A stretch of 64,000 nucleotides of DNA, taken from the NCBI RefSeq assembly GCF_003206645.1, contig NZ_PZJP01000008.1:1-64000 (forward strand). The letters run 5' to 3'. Position numbers and translations under genes: made by a program. Positions within the stretch are counted from its first letter, which is position 1. Every line of letters starts with the position of its first letter. This DNA comes from Salinicola aestuarinus. GTDB taxonomy: Bacteria; Pseudomonadota; Gammaproteobacteria; Pseudomonadales; Halomonadaceae. The notes beneath the pieces were generated by a model that saw only the letters and a program-made list of their open reading frames with translations, made no database searches and was not told the origin of the DNA. Below, in pieces: positions 56,639 to 64,000 of this stretch.

Positions 56639-57396
56639 AAAGACTCCCGTTCGAGAACCGTTTGCCAGCGCGCTCGTCGACGCCGGTGGCCCGAGCCGCC
56701 AAGATATTCATCAAGGAAAAGATGCCACTCCTCGCTTTGCCACTGCGACAGGCGACGCGCGAAGCGTTGGACATCACGGCGGCGTTCGTGGCGCGGATTG
56801 ATCAGTGGCCGTGCCTTTTCCAGGTCGATGAAACAGGCGGCGAAGCCATGTGTGGCGGCCGTGTCGGGACGCAGGAACACATGCTTGGCATACAGGCTGC
56901 CATGGCGCCAGCGTCTCGCGTGTAGTCGGCGCAGGAGTGCCGCACAGCTGACGACGATCGACTGGCGAATCGGTTGTGAAAGCGTGTCCCACCGCGCATT
57001 CAGCGAGACGAGATCGGTGTAGCCTTCCAGTTCCGGCGTTGCCAGAATCGCCTCCCAGTTACCGTCGCGGCGACGCTCGGCATGGTAGGCAGCGGTCAGC
57101 GCTGGAATATCCAAACGATGAAACGTCTCGATATTGCGGACTTCGCGCGAGAATGTTGGCTCGCCGAGAGGTCGACGGAGGCTGCGCCCAAGGTGATTGG
57201 TCTGTCGCTTCAAGAAAAAGGTACGAGTTGGCAGGCCCGGCGCGTCGAGCGTCAAGCGCACCACTTCGGAGTGACCGCCACGCTCGCGGTTGGGTAGGTC
57301 GACCGGCGTGAGTGTCAGCGCCCATAGCGCGTCGAAATCGGTCAGGTCATTGTGCGCAAAGTAAGGGCGGTAGGCGGGAGAAAGGGTCGGGTGCAC
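56602..57396 (-). CDS. WaaP/InaA-family lipopolysaccharide kinase-like protein
   Basis: A 264-residue protein with an atypical protein-kinase fold of the KdkA/Rfa/InaA family (Pfam Kdo kinase group). FFLKRQTNH holds the ATP-binding Lys, LRRLHARRWRHGSLYAKHVFL the catalytic loop (with an Asn/Lys replacement of the usual Asp unclear), and FIDLEKAR the metal-binding Asp. Similar proteins phosphorylate heptose or Kdo in lipopolysaccharide core, and InaA-like ones are stress-related. The gene converges with moeB and overlaps its 3' end by 37 bp. Substrate is unknown. It lies outside the polysaccharide cluster by 30 kb. Confidence 0.78.
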   Translation of the reverse strand: MHPTLSPAYRPYFAHNDLTDFDALWALTLTPVDLPNRERGGHSEVVRLTLDAPGLPTRTFFLKRQTNHLGRSLRRPLGEPTFSREVRNIETFHRLDIPALTAAYHAERRRDGNWEAILATPELEGYTDLVSLNARWDTLSQPIRQSIVVSCAALLRRLHARRWRHGSLYAKHVFLRPDTAATHGFAACFIDLEKARPLINPRHERRRDVQRFARRLSQWQSEEWHLFLDEYLGGSGHRRRRARWQTVLERESFQSDTAAPQTAQ

Positions 57397-57515
57397 GTTA
57401 GGTCTCGGTAGCCGGCAGTCATTAGGTGGGCCGAGGAGCCGCCGCGTAATGGCTTCTCATGGCGCTCGCCCAGGAGCGACGATATCATCAATTTAAGCGG
57501 AGCTTAAGATTTGCC

Positions 57516-58796
57516 ATGAGCGTTTCGCCACCGCACAGCTACTACCACGCCACTCGACAGGTCGAGTTATCCGCCACGACGCCGCTGGCGGGGGAGAGGA
57601 CGGCCGACGTCTGCATCATCGGGGGCGGCGTGACCGGCTGTTCGGCGGCGCTGCACCTGGCCGAGCGCGGCTATCGTGTCGTGTTGCTGGAGGCCGGCGA
57701 GATCGGACATGGCGCCTCCGGTCGAAGTGGCGGGCAGATCCTGCCCGGCTTCGGTACGGAGATGCCGGCGATCGAGAGCGTAGTGGGACTCGACGCCGCG
57801 CGGCGCCTCTGGGCGATGAGCGGCGAGGCCGTGGATCTCACCCAGCGGCTAATCGCGACCCACGACATTCCCTGCGACCTGCGCCGTGGCTACGTCCATG
57901 CGGCGGTGAAGCCCCGTCATGCCCATGCCATGCGCGCCCATGCCGAGCGTATGGCGCGCGTCTATGGCTATACCGGTGAGCGCTGGCTCGATCCCGAGTC
58001 GCTGCGAGACCATGTCAGGACTGACGCCTATCGTGGCGGGTTATTCGATGCGGCCGGTGGTCATCTTCACCCTCTCAATTACACCCTGGGCCTGGCGCGG
58101 GCGGCACAGCGTGCCGGCGCGACGCTTTACGTCCGCTCTCCGGTCATCCGGGTCGAGCGCGGTGATGTCACCCGGGTCATGACGGCCAGCGGATGCGTGC
58201 GGTGCGACGTCGTCCTCGTCGCCTGCAACGCCTATCTCGACGGTCTGGTACCGCAGCTGGACGGTCGCATCATGCGGGTCAGCAATTACATCATCGCGAC
58301 GGAGCCACTCGGCGACGCGCTGGCAGCCGACATATTGCCGAGCGATCCGGCGGTCTCGGATGCCAATTTCGTGCTCGATTACTACCGGCTCTCCGCCGAC
58401 CGCCGTCTGCTGTACGGCGGCGAGGTCAGCTATAGCGGTCGCGAACCGCGCGGACTCGACCGCCGCATGCAGGCCAAGATGGTGTCGCTGTTTCCGGCGC
58501 TCGCTGGCACGCGAATCGACTATCGCTGGGGCGGGCAGGTGGGGATCACGCTCAATCGCGCGCCGGATTTCGGCCGCCTCGACGAAACGCTCTATTACGC
58601 CCACGGCTACTCCGGGCACGGCATGGCGCTTGCGGGGCTGGCGGGCCAGCTACTGGCGGAGGCGATCGACGGCAACACAGGGAGATTCGACGACATCGCG
58701 GCGATTCCGCATCGCCGCTTTCCCGGCGGGGAGCGTCTTCGCGTACCGCTGCTTGCCCTGGCGACAACGTTCTATCGTCTGCGGGACCGTTGGTGA
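57516..58796 (+). CDS. FAD-dependent oxidoreductase, PuuB-like
   Basis: A 426-residue flavoprotein of the DAO (glycine/D-amino acid oxidase) family. The FAD-binding loop is VCIIGGGVTGCSAALHLAERGYRVVLLEA, with GASGRSGGQILPGFG downstream, which is typical of gamma-glutamylputrescine oxidases. The C-terminal RWGGQVGITLNRAPDFGRL and YSGHGMALAGLAG complete the pattern. PuuB of E. coli has 426 residues. No other puu gene is visible here, so another amine or amino acid substrate is possible. ATG 57516 is the most likely start; its ribosome site is weak and upstream ATG 57459 is less likely. It converges with the LysR gene. Confidence 0.8.
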   Translation: MSVSPPHSYYHATRQVELSATTPLAGERTADVCIIGGGVTGCSAALHLAERGYRVVLLEAGEIGHGASGRSGGQILPGFGTEMPAIESVVGLDAARRLWAMSGEAVDLTQRLIATHDIPCDLRRGYVHAAVKPRHAHAMRAHAERMARVYGYTGERWLDPESLRDHVRTDAYRGGLFDAAGGHLHPLNYTLGLARAAQRAGATLYVRSPVIRVERGDVTRVMTASGCVRCDVVLVACNAYLDGLVPQLDGRIMRVSNYIIATEPLGDALAADILPSDPAVSDANFVLDYYRLSADRRLLYGGEVSYSGREPRGLDRRMQAKMVSLFPALAGTRIDYRWGGQVGITLNRAPDFGRLDETLYYAHGYSGHGMALAGLAGQLLAEAIDGNTGRFDDIAAIPHRRFPGGERLRVPLLALATTFYRLRDRW

Positions 58797-58815
58797 TGTC
58801 GTTGCGTGTCACCGC

Positions 58816-59784
58816 CTAATCGGCACCGATATGGCGTTCGCGAACCATGCGATGCAAGGTGGTCATCAATCTCGCCGCGCCGGGGGACATGCGGCGCTCA
58901 CGCAGGCTGATCAGCCCGTAGGGCTGCACGCTGAGCGCCTCCGGCAGCGCGAGAATTGCAAAGCGCGGCTGACGACAGAGCAGCTCCGCGACTTCCCGCG
59001 TCGTCACGGTGATCGCATCCGAACGATCGACCATCGCCAGCGCCATGTAGATGTCCGGGGTATTGATGATCCGTTCGGGCGGCGGGGTGTCGAAATGCAG
59101 AAAGAGATGCTCCACGCGCTGACGCATCAGCGACCCGGTGGGTTGAAGGACCCAGGGATAGCCGCCTAGCGCCTCGGGATCACTGATCGGGGTGTCGGCC
59201 AGCGGGTGATCGGCACGACAGACCGCGCAGAGAGCTTCCTCGCCGATCTCCTCGAAGACGAATTCGCTGGCCGGCATGTCTGTCGGAATACGCGCGATGG
59301 CGAAGTCGTAGACACCGGCCCTCAGTCGCGGCACCAGCTGGCGACTGACGTCGACGTCGATATTGACCTGCAGATGGGGCGCTTCACGGTGGACGCGTTC
59401 AATGGCGGTCGCCAGCAGGGTCACCGCGGGTGCCATGACCGTGCCGACGGAGACGGTACCGGCATTGCCTTCCTTGAGCGCGTTGATCTCCTCGCTCGCC
59501 TGGGTCAGCGACGTCAGCATGCCATGAGCATGTCGGATCAGGCTTTCGCCGTACCAGTTGGGCGTGACACCTCGGGAGTGGCGATCGAACAGCGCCACCC
59601 CCAGGAGAGCCTCGAGATCACCCAGCAGTTTCGACGCCGCCGGCTGGCTCATGCCGAGGCGCTCGGCGGCACGGTGCAGGTTGCGGCACTCGTCGAGTGC
59701 GACGAATAGCTGCAAATGACGAAACTTGAGCCTGACGCTGAGAAACCAGTCGGGCGACAGCAGATGGGGGGAGCGAGAGCGCAT
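58816..59784 (-). CDS. LysR family regulator, probably of sugar uptake
   Basis: A 322-residue LysR-type regulator. The HTH is LRFRHLQLF-like: LKFRHLQLFVALDECRNLHRAAERLGMSQPAASKLLGDLEALLGV. The effector domain is of the usual length. Proteins like it (GbpR of sugar-utilising alphaproteobacteria) sit beside sugar-binding protein genes, and this gene is divergent from the aldose epimerase and near the AraF/AraG-like genes, so regulation of that locus is the best guess. ATG 59784 has GAGG seven bases upstream; an in-frame ATG at 59844 is less likely. The stop is 19 bp from the convergent PuuB-like gene. Confidence 0.88.
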   Translation of the reverse strand: MRSRSPHLLSPDWFLSVRLKFRHLQLFVALDECRNLHRAAERLGMSQPAASKLLGDLEALLGVALFDRHSRGVTPNWYGESLIRHAHGMLTSLTQASEEINALKEGNAGTVSVGTVMAPAVTLLATAIERVHREAPHLQVNIDVDVSRQLVPRLRAGVYDFAIARIPTDMPASEFVFEEIGEEALCAVCRADHPLADTPISDPEALGGYPWVLQPTGSLMRQRVEHLFLHFDTPPPERIINTPDIYMALAMVDRSDAITVTTREVAELLCRQPRFAILALPEALSVQPYGLISLRERRMSPGAARLMTTLHRMVRERHIGAD

Positions 59785-59875
59785 CGGGTCACCTCGACGG
59801 TTCGACTTTGGTTGATCCTTGAAACGGCGTTTCGGCGTAGCCAACTCACCGTACAGCGGCTAGGTTGAAAATTCC

Positions 59876-59899
59876 GAAGCCGGCACTCGACTCGGCTTC
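59876..59899 (+). promoter_or_regulatory. Inverted repeat before the epimerase gene
   Basis: GAAGCCG (59876-59882) and CGGCTTC (59893-59899) form a 7-bp inverted repeat with a 10-base spacer in the divergent region between the LysR and epimerase genes. It could be an operator or an RNA hairpin in the leader, 27 bp before ATG 59927. Confidence 0.35.
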
Positions 59900-59926
59900 A
59901 TCGTCTCAATGGTCGAGGGGACCTTC

Positions 59927-61141
59927 ATGACACATCGCGCTTTTTCCTGGTCGATGGGAGTAGGGCTGTCGCTGGCAGCAATCGTCGCAAGCCAGGCCGC
60001 GGCCGCGCCCAGTGGCAGTCAGGCGGCCATGCCGTCGACGCTGCCTCCGGGTATCGAGCGCTCGGGGTTCGGCACGCTTCCGGATGGCCGTAACGTCGAG
60101 TGCTACACGATCACCAATGCCAACGGCATCGAGATGCGGGTCATCAACTACGGTGGAATCATTTTGTCGCTGGAGACACCGGACCGCGACGGCCACATGG
60201 ACGACATCGTGCTCGGCTTCGACTCGCTTGGCGATTATCTCTCACCCACCTATCGTCAAGCCAACCCCTACTTTGGTGCCCTGATCGGCCGATATGGTAA
60301 CCGTATTGCCAACGGTGAGTTCGCAATCGACGGTCAGACGTACGAGCTGGCGACCAATGACGGGCCGAATACGCTCCACGGTGGCGACGAAGGATTCAAT
60401 CAGAAACTCTGGCAAGTGCAGCCATTCACCAGCGCGGAGGGGCGCGGCGTCGTACTGTCCTACACCAGCGCCGATGGGGAGGAAGGCTTCCCCGGGGAGC
60501 TCGCGACCCGAGTGACCTACACGCTGACCGATGAAGATGCGCTGGTGATCGACTATCAGGCGCGAGCGAGCCAGACCACGCCGGTCAACCTGACTCAGCA
60601 TAGCTACTTCAACCTCGCGGGCGAAGGTGATCCGAGCATTCTTGACCACCAACTGACGATCAACGCCAGTGCCTACACGCCCGTCAACGAAACACTGATC
60701 CCGACCGGCAAGATCGCCAGCGTCTCCGGTACGCCGTTCGATTTTCAGACCCCGACCGCGATCGGCGAGCGACTCGGCCAGAGCGATACTCAGCTTGCCT
60801 ATGGCAAGGGCTACGATCACAACTACGTGCTGATCAAGAACGCCAGCGCGCGGGATGCACTGACTCTTGCAGCCCGGGTGGTCGAGCCGCAGAGCGGTCG
60901 CGTACTGGAAGTCGATACGACGGAGCCGGGCATCCAGTTCTATTCCGGCAACTTCCTCGACGGCACACTCGTCGGCAAGAGTGGCAAGCCCTACGTGCTG
61001 CGCTCCGGTTTTGCCCTCGAAACCCAGCACTTTCCCGACTCGCCGAATCAGCCGAACTTTCCTTCCACGCTGCTGGCGCCGGGCGAGACTTACCATAGCC
61101 AGACGGTCTACCGCTTCAAGACCGAGGACGCGCTTCCCTGA
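59927..61141 (+). CDS. Aldose 1-epimerase (galactose mutarotase family), exported
   Basis: A 404-residue protein. The signal peptide covers about 1-28 (SMGVGLSLAAIVASQAAA), so it is probably periplasmic, unlike the cytoplasmic E. coli GalM. The mature enzyme is of the usual length (about 350). INYGGIILSLETPD, GRYGNRIANGEF, NGPNTLHGGDEGFNQKLW (catalytic His region), LTQHSYFNLAGEG (second His) and the Glu in TTEPGIQFYSGNF are the conserved points. It converts alpha- and beta-anomers of aldoses, presumably before uptake. ATG 59927 has GAGGGGA upstream. A strong terminator follows. Confidence 0.93.
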   Translation: MTHRAFSWSMGVGLSLAAIVASQAAAAPSGSQAAMPSTLPPGIERSGFGTLPDGRNVECYTITNANGIEMRVINYGGIILSLETPDRDGHMDDIVLGFDSLGDYLSPTYRQANPYFGALIGRYGNRIANGEFAIDGQTYELATNDGPNTLHGGDEGFNQKLWQVQPFTSAEGRGVVLSYTSADGEEGFPGELATRVTYTLTDEDALVIDYQARASQTTPVNLTQHSYFNLAGEGDPSILDHQLTINASAYTPVNETLIPTGKIASVSGTPFDFQTPTAIGERLGQSDTQLAYGKGYDHNYVLIKNASARDALTLAARVVEPQSGRVLEVDTTEPGIQFYSGNFLDGTLVGKSGKPYVLRSGFALETQHFPDSPNQPNFPSTLLAPGETYHSQTVYRFKTEDALP

Positions 61142-61176
61142 CGATGCCGGCGTCATCCGCCCGACGCCGACCCACC

Positions 61177-61204
61177 GACCGCCCATCCGGGCGGTCTTTT
61201 TTTT
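61177..61204 (+). terminator. Intrinsic terminator of the epimerase gene
   Basis: GACCGCCC (61177-61184) pairs with GGGCGGTC (61189-61196) across a 4-base loop, followed by eight T (61197-61204). Confidence 0.93.
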
Positions 61205-61221
61205 ACCCGGCTGCCCGGCGT

Positions 61222-61247
61222 GACCAAAGTCGAGCGAGACTTTGGTC
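61222..61247. repeat. Perfect 10-bp inverted repeat
   Basis: GACCAAAGTC (61222-61231) and GACTTTGGTC (61238-61247) form a perfect stem with a 6-base spacer. It lies in the araF upstream region, after the terminator. It may be an operator or a mobile-type repeat; I see no other copy in the window. Confidence 0.7.
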
Positions 61248-61279
61248 TGTCGGAAAATGCCGAACGCCCTGAAACGCTG

Positions 61280-61346
61280 AGCCTGATATCAGGCTTCATC
61301 GTCAGTGATATCCAGAGTGATATCGCTAGGTGCGGCTTTGGATATT
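61280..61346. promoter_or_regulatory. GATATC-type operator array upstream of araF
   Basis: AGCCTGATATCAGGCT (61280-61295) is a perfect 16-bp palindrome. GATATC recurs at 61307 and 61319 within two AGTGATATC repeats (61304-61312, 61316-61324), and GATATT at 61341. The spacings from 61285 are 22, 12 and 22 bp, close to whole helical turns. The array is about 90-155 bp before ATG 61437. A regulator site is likely; the regulator is unknown. Confidence 0.5.
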
Positions 61347-61436
61347 AGGCGGTTATTGACCTCGATCTTATCGTCGCGGAGTACCGGCAATTCATGCCGC
61401 CAATAACAAATCGGGCCCGTCAGGGCGGAGGAAACC

Positions 61437-62426
61437 ATGAACCGTACCTTCAAGCGTTCGCTACTGGCTTTCAGCATCTCTATCGGCATGGGCATCGGCG
61501 GGGCGCAGGCTCAGGACGACGTCAAGATCGGCTTCATCGTCAAGAAACCCGAGCAAGCTTGGTTCATCAACGAGCAGGACGCCGCCTCGAAACTGGGTGA
61601 GGAGGAGGGGTTCGAGGTGGTCCGTCTGGCCGGTGAGGATGGTCAGCAGGTGCTCAGCGCCATCGACAACCTGAACTCTCAAGGGGCACAGGGCTTCGTG
61701 ATCTGCCCGCCGGACGTTCGCCTGGGGCCGGCCATCATGAACCGGGCAGAGCAGTACGGCATGAAGGTTGTCACCGTCGATGATCAGTTCGTGGGAACCG
61801 ATGGTGAACCGATGGCGGACGTCCCGCACCTGGGAATGTCCGGTTACAAGATCGGTCGCCAGGTCGGCGACACCATAGCCGAAGAGATGGAAGCGCGCGG
61901 TTGGGACATGGACAGCGTGGCGGCCTTGCGGCTCAGCAACAATGAGCTACCCACCGCGAAAGAGCGGACCGACGGTGCCACCGATGCGCTGGTCGAGGCG
62001 GGCTTCGATGAAAGTCATATCTTCGATGCGCCGCAACAGAATACCGACACCAGCAGCGGTTTCGCTGCCGCCTCGCCGGTCTTCTCCAAGAACGCCGATT
62101 TCGAGCACTGGGTGATCTATGCGCTCAACGAGGAGAGCGTTCTGGGGGGCGTGCGCGCCAGTGAGCAGTACGGTCTGGATGCCGAGGACGTCATTGGCGT
62201 GGGCATCAACGGATCGGGGGCCGCATTCGCGGAGTTCCAGCGACAGAATCCGACCGGTTTCTACGGCACCGTGGCCGTCAGCTCGACCATGCACGGCCGT
62301 GAGAGTGCAGAGAATCTCTACACCTGGATCACCGAAGATGACATGCCGCCGGCCAATACCGAAACCACCGGAGAGCTGATGACCCGCGACAACTGGGAGC
62401 AGGTGCGCGAAGACCTTGGGCTCTGA
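61437..62426 (+). CDS. araF: Sugar ABC transporter substrate-binding protein, AraF-like
   Basis: A 329-residue periplasmic binding protein of the arabinose (AraF) type. A signal peptide covers about 1-24 ([16 protein letters not shown]). The mature protein starts [20 protein letters not shown] and carries [31 protein letters not shown] and [12 protein letters not shown], each close to E. coli AraF, in which these regions bind L-arabinose. E. coli AraF is 329 residues. The gene is followed after 28 bp by an AraG-like ATPase. L-arabinose is the leading candidate ligand. GGAGG precedes ATG 61437. Confidence 0.88.
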   Translation: MNRTFKRSLLAFSISIGMGIGGAQAQDDVKIGFIVKKPEQAWFINEQDAASKLGEEEGFEVVRLAGEDGQQVLSAIDNLNSQGAQGFVICPPDVRLGPAIMNRAEQYGMKVVTVDDQFVGTDGEPMADVPHLGMSGYKIGRQVGDTIAEEMEARGWDMDSVAALRLSNNELPTAKERTDGATDALVEAGFDESHIFDAPQQNTDTSSGFAAASPVFSKNADFEHWVIYALNEESVLGGVRASEQYGLDAEDVIGVGINGSGAAFAEFQRQNPTGFYGTVAVSSTMHGRESAENLYTWITEDDMPPANTETTGELMTRDNWEQVREDLGL

Positions 62427-62454
62427 TCCGACGCCAATCAAGGGGAGGGTCATC

Positions 62455-63954
62455 ATGGCACAAGCGCAAACGAATCTGCGCGTCGACGGCATTACCGTCG
62501 AGTTTCCGGGCGTCAAGGCGCTCGACGGTGTGAGCTTCTCTGCCCGCGGCGGAGAAGTGCACGCACTGATGGGCGAGAACGGCGCCGGCAAGTCCACGTT
62601 GCTCAAAGTGCTGAGTGGGGTCAATCGCGTGACGGCGGGCCAGCTCTGGATCGACGACGAAGCGGTCGTCTTTGCCAACGCACGGGAGGCGCTGGCGAGC
62701 GGCGTGGCCATCATCTATCAGGAGCTGACGCTGTCGCCCAATCTGTCGGTGGCGGAGAACCTGCTGCTCGGCCAGCTGCCGGCGCATCGCGGTTTTATCG
62801 ACCGCCGGCAGCTGAGGGAGCGGGCGATGACGATTCTCGAGGACCTGGGAGAGGGCGGCATCCATCCCTCCACCAAGGTGCGTGAGCTCTCCATCGGTCA
62901 GCAACAGATGATCGAAATTGGCCGGGCGCTGCTGCGCGACGCTCGGATCATCGCCTTCGACGAGCCGACCAGTTCCCTATCGGTGCAGGAAATTCGACAT
63001 CTCAAGCGAATCGTCGCCCGTCTTCGCGACGAGGGACGCGTCGTGCTCTACGTCACTCACCGCATGGAAGAGGTGTTCGAGATGTGCGATGCCGTGACGG
63101 TCTTCCGCGACGGGCGACATATTCGCACCCACGACACGCTGGAGGGAGTCGACAACGATCTGATCGTCAGTGAAATGGTGGGACGGGATATCGCCGATGT
63201 CTACGGCTACCGCCCGCGCCAGCAGGGCGAGGTGTTGATGCGCCTGGAGGGGATCGAAGGTCGCGGCGTCCGCGCCCCGGTCAGTCTCGAGATCCACCGG
63301 GGCGAAGTCCTGGGGCTGTTCGGTCTGGTGGGCGCCGGGCGCAGCGAGCTGATGCGCCTGGTCTGTGGCGCCGAGCGAGCCAGTGGGGGGCGCGTGATCT
63401 TCGACGGCGAGGCCAGACGTTTCGCCTCGGCAGGTCAGGCCATCCGCGCCGGCATCGCCATGTGTCCAGAGGATCGGAAGTCGCAGGGGATATTCCCGGT
63501 GGCAAGCGTCTCCGACAACCTCAACGTCAGTTGCCGACGCTTCTTCCGTCGCTGGGGCATTTTCCGCAATGCCAGGCGCGAGACCGAAAACACCCGTCAC
63601 TACATACGCCAGTTGAGTATCAAGACCCCGGGGCCGAAAACGCCGATTGCCAACCTCTCGGGGGGCAATCAGCAGAAGGTGATTCTGTCACGTTGGCTTG
63701 CCGAGCAGATCGAGCTCTTCGTGATGGACGAGCCGACTCGCGGCATCGACGTCGGCGCGCGTCGTGACATCTACTCGTTGCTCTACGATCTCGCCGAGCA
63801 GGGCAAGAGCGTGCTGGTGATCTCGAGCGATCTGGCCGAGGTGAGTTCGATCTGCGATCGGATCGGCGTGATGCGCGATGGTGAGCTCGTCGACGTCGTC
63901 CCGCGTGATCAAGCCACGCCGGAGCGGCTACTCGGCCTGGCGCTTCCCGCATGA
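62455..63954 (+). CDS. araG: Sugar ABC transporter ATPase, AraG-like
   Basis: A 499-residue tandem ATPase of the CUT2 family (E. coli AraG is 504). The first Walker A is GENGAGKST and the first Walker [12 protein letters not shown]. The second half has the modified motifs VGAGRSELM and LSGGNQQKV with [10 protein letters not shown], as usual for AraG, RbsA and MglA. It powers uptake with AraF and a permease (AraH), which is expected just after the window; the last 46 bases show no start that can be assigned to it. ATG 62455 has GGGGAGGG before it. Confidence 0.92.
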   Translation: MAQAQTNLRVDGITVEFPGVKALDGVSFSARGGEVHALMGENGAGKSTLLKVLSGVNRVTAGQLWIDDEAVVFANAREALASGVAIIYQELTLSPNLSVAENLLLGQLPAHRGFIDRRQLRERAMTILEDLGEGGIHPSTKVRELSIGQQQMIEIGRALLRDARIIAFDEPTSSLSVQEIRHLKRIVARLRDEGRVVLYVTHRMEEVFEMCDAVTVFRDGRHIRTHDTLEGVDNDLIVSEMVGRDIADVYGYRPRQQGEVLMRLEGIEGRGVRAPVSLEIHRGEVLGLFGLVGAGRSELMRLVCGAERASGGRVIFDGEARRFASAGQAIRAGIAMCPEDRKSQGIFPVASVSDNLNVSCRRFFRRWGIFRNARRETENTRHYIRQLSIKTPGPKTPIANLSGGNQQKVILSRWLAEQIELFVMDEPTRGIDVGARRDIYSLLYDLAEQGKSVLVISSDLAEVSSICDRIGVMRDGELVDVVPRDQATPERLLGLALPA

Positions 63955-64000
63955 TGTCACGCGGCTCGCCTCGCTGACTGAAGAATGGCCCGTTGACTGA

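Noticed and set aside
63951..64000. Start of an araH permease gene at the right edge
   Set aside because: ATG at 63951 runs into a stop after eight codons, and no membrane segment can be seen in the remaining bases.

Overview
The window is a high-GC bacterial chromosome segment. Gene content and order point to a gammaproteobacterium, most likely a halophile of the Halomonadaceae: the block lolB-ispE-tRNA-Gln-prs-rplY-pth-ychF facing hemA-prfA-prmC, a close Lrp relative, LigB, Prc and ABC-dependent (group 2-like) capsule export. Genus and species cannot be fixed from this sequence.

Bases 1-25,700 hold a surface-polysaccharide region. It opens with the 3' end of cysD and a cysN-cysC fusion, which make APS and PAPS. 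A small lipoprotein and a KpsD/M/T/E-type export machine follow, then rmlBDAC for dTDP-L-rhamnose. After about 1.2 kb with a decayed reading frame and an AT-rich stretch comes a run of polysaccharide-assembly genes: a HAD-less COG5610-like protein, a large RgpF-like/HAD protein, a sulfotransferase, a GT2-type glycosyltransferase, a glycosyltransferase-sulfotransferase fusion, a tandem GT2 protein and a GT4-like protein. A divergent KpsS-like gene closes the region. The simplest reading is an exported, rhamnose-containing polysaccharide that is sulfated with PAPS.

Bases 25,850-31,350 carry housekeeping genes: ligB with a lipoprotein-like leader, the tail-specific protease prc, and the aminopeptidase apeB.

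Bases 31,430-43,730 form a catabolic island for hydantoins and D-amino acids: a hydantoin-racemase-like gene diverging from a LysR regulator, then a hydantoinase, a polar amino acid ABC transporter, an N-carbamoyl-D-amino acid hydrolase, an N-acyl-D-amino acid deacylase, a DgcN/DgcA-like pair and a D-amino acid aminotransferase. Three copies of TTAAC-N5-GTTA(A/T) lie in its two control regions and probably bind the LysR protein.

Bases 43,800-56,650 are conserved core genes with two tRNAs, tRNA-Met(CAT) and tRNA-Gln(CTG). Bases 56,600-64,000 hold a WaaP/InaA-like kinase, a PuuB-like oxidoreductase, and the start of a sugar-uptake locus: a LysR gene, an exported aldose 1-epimerase, and AraF- and AraG-like ABC transporter genes, with an array of GATATC elements upstream of araF. 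The window ends before the expected permease gene.
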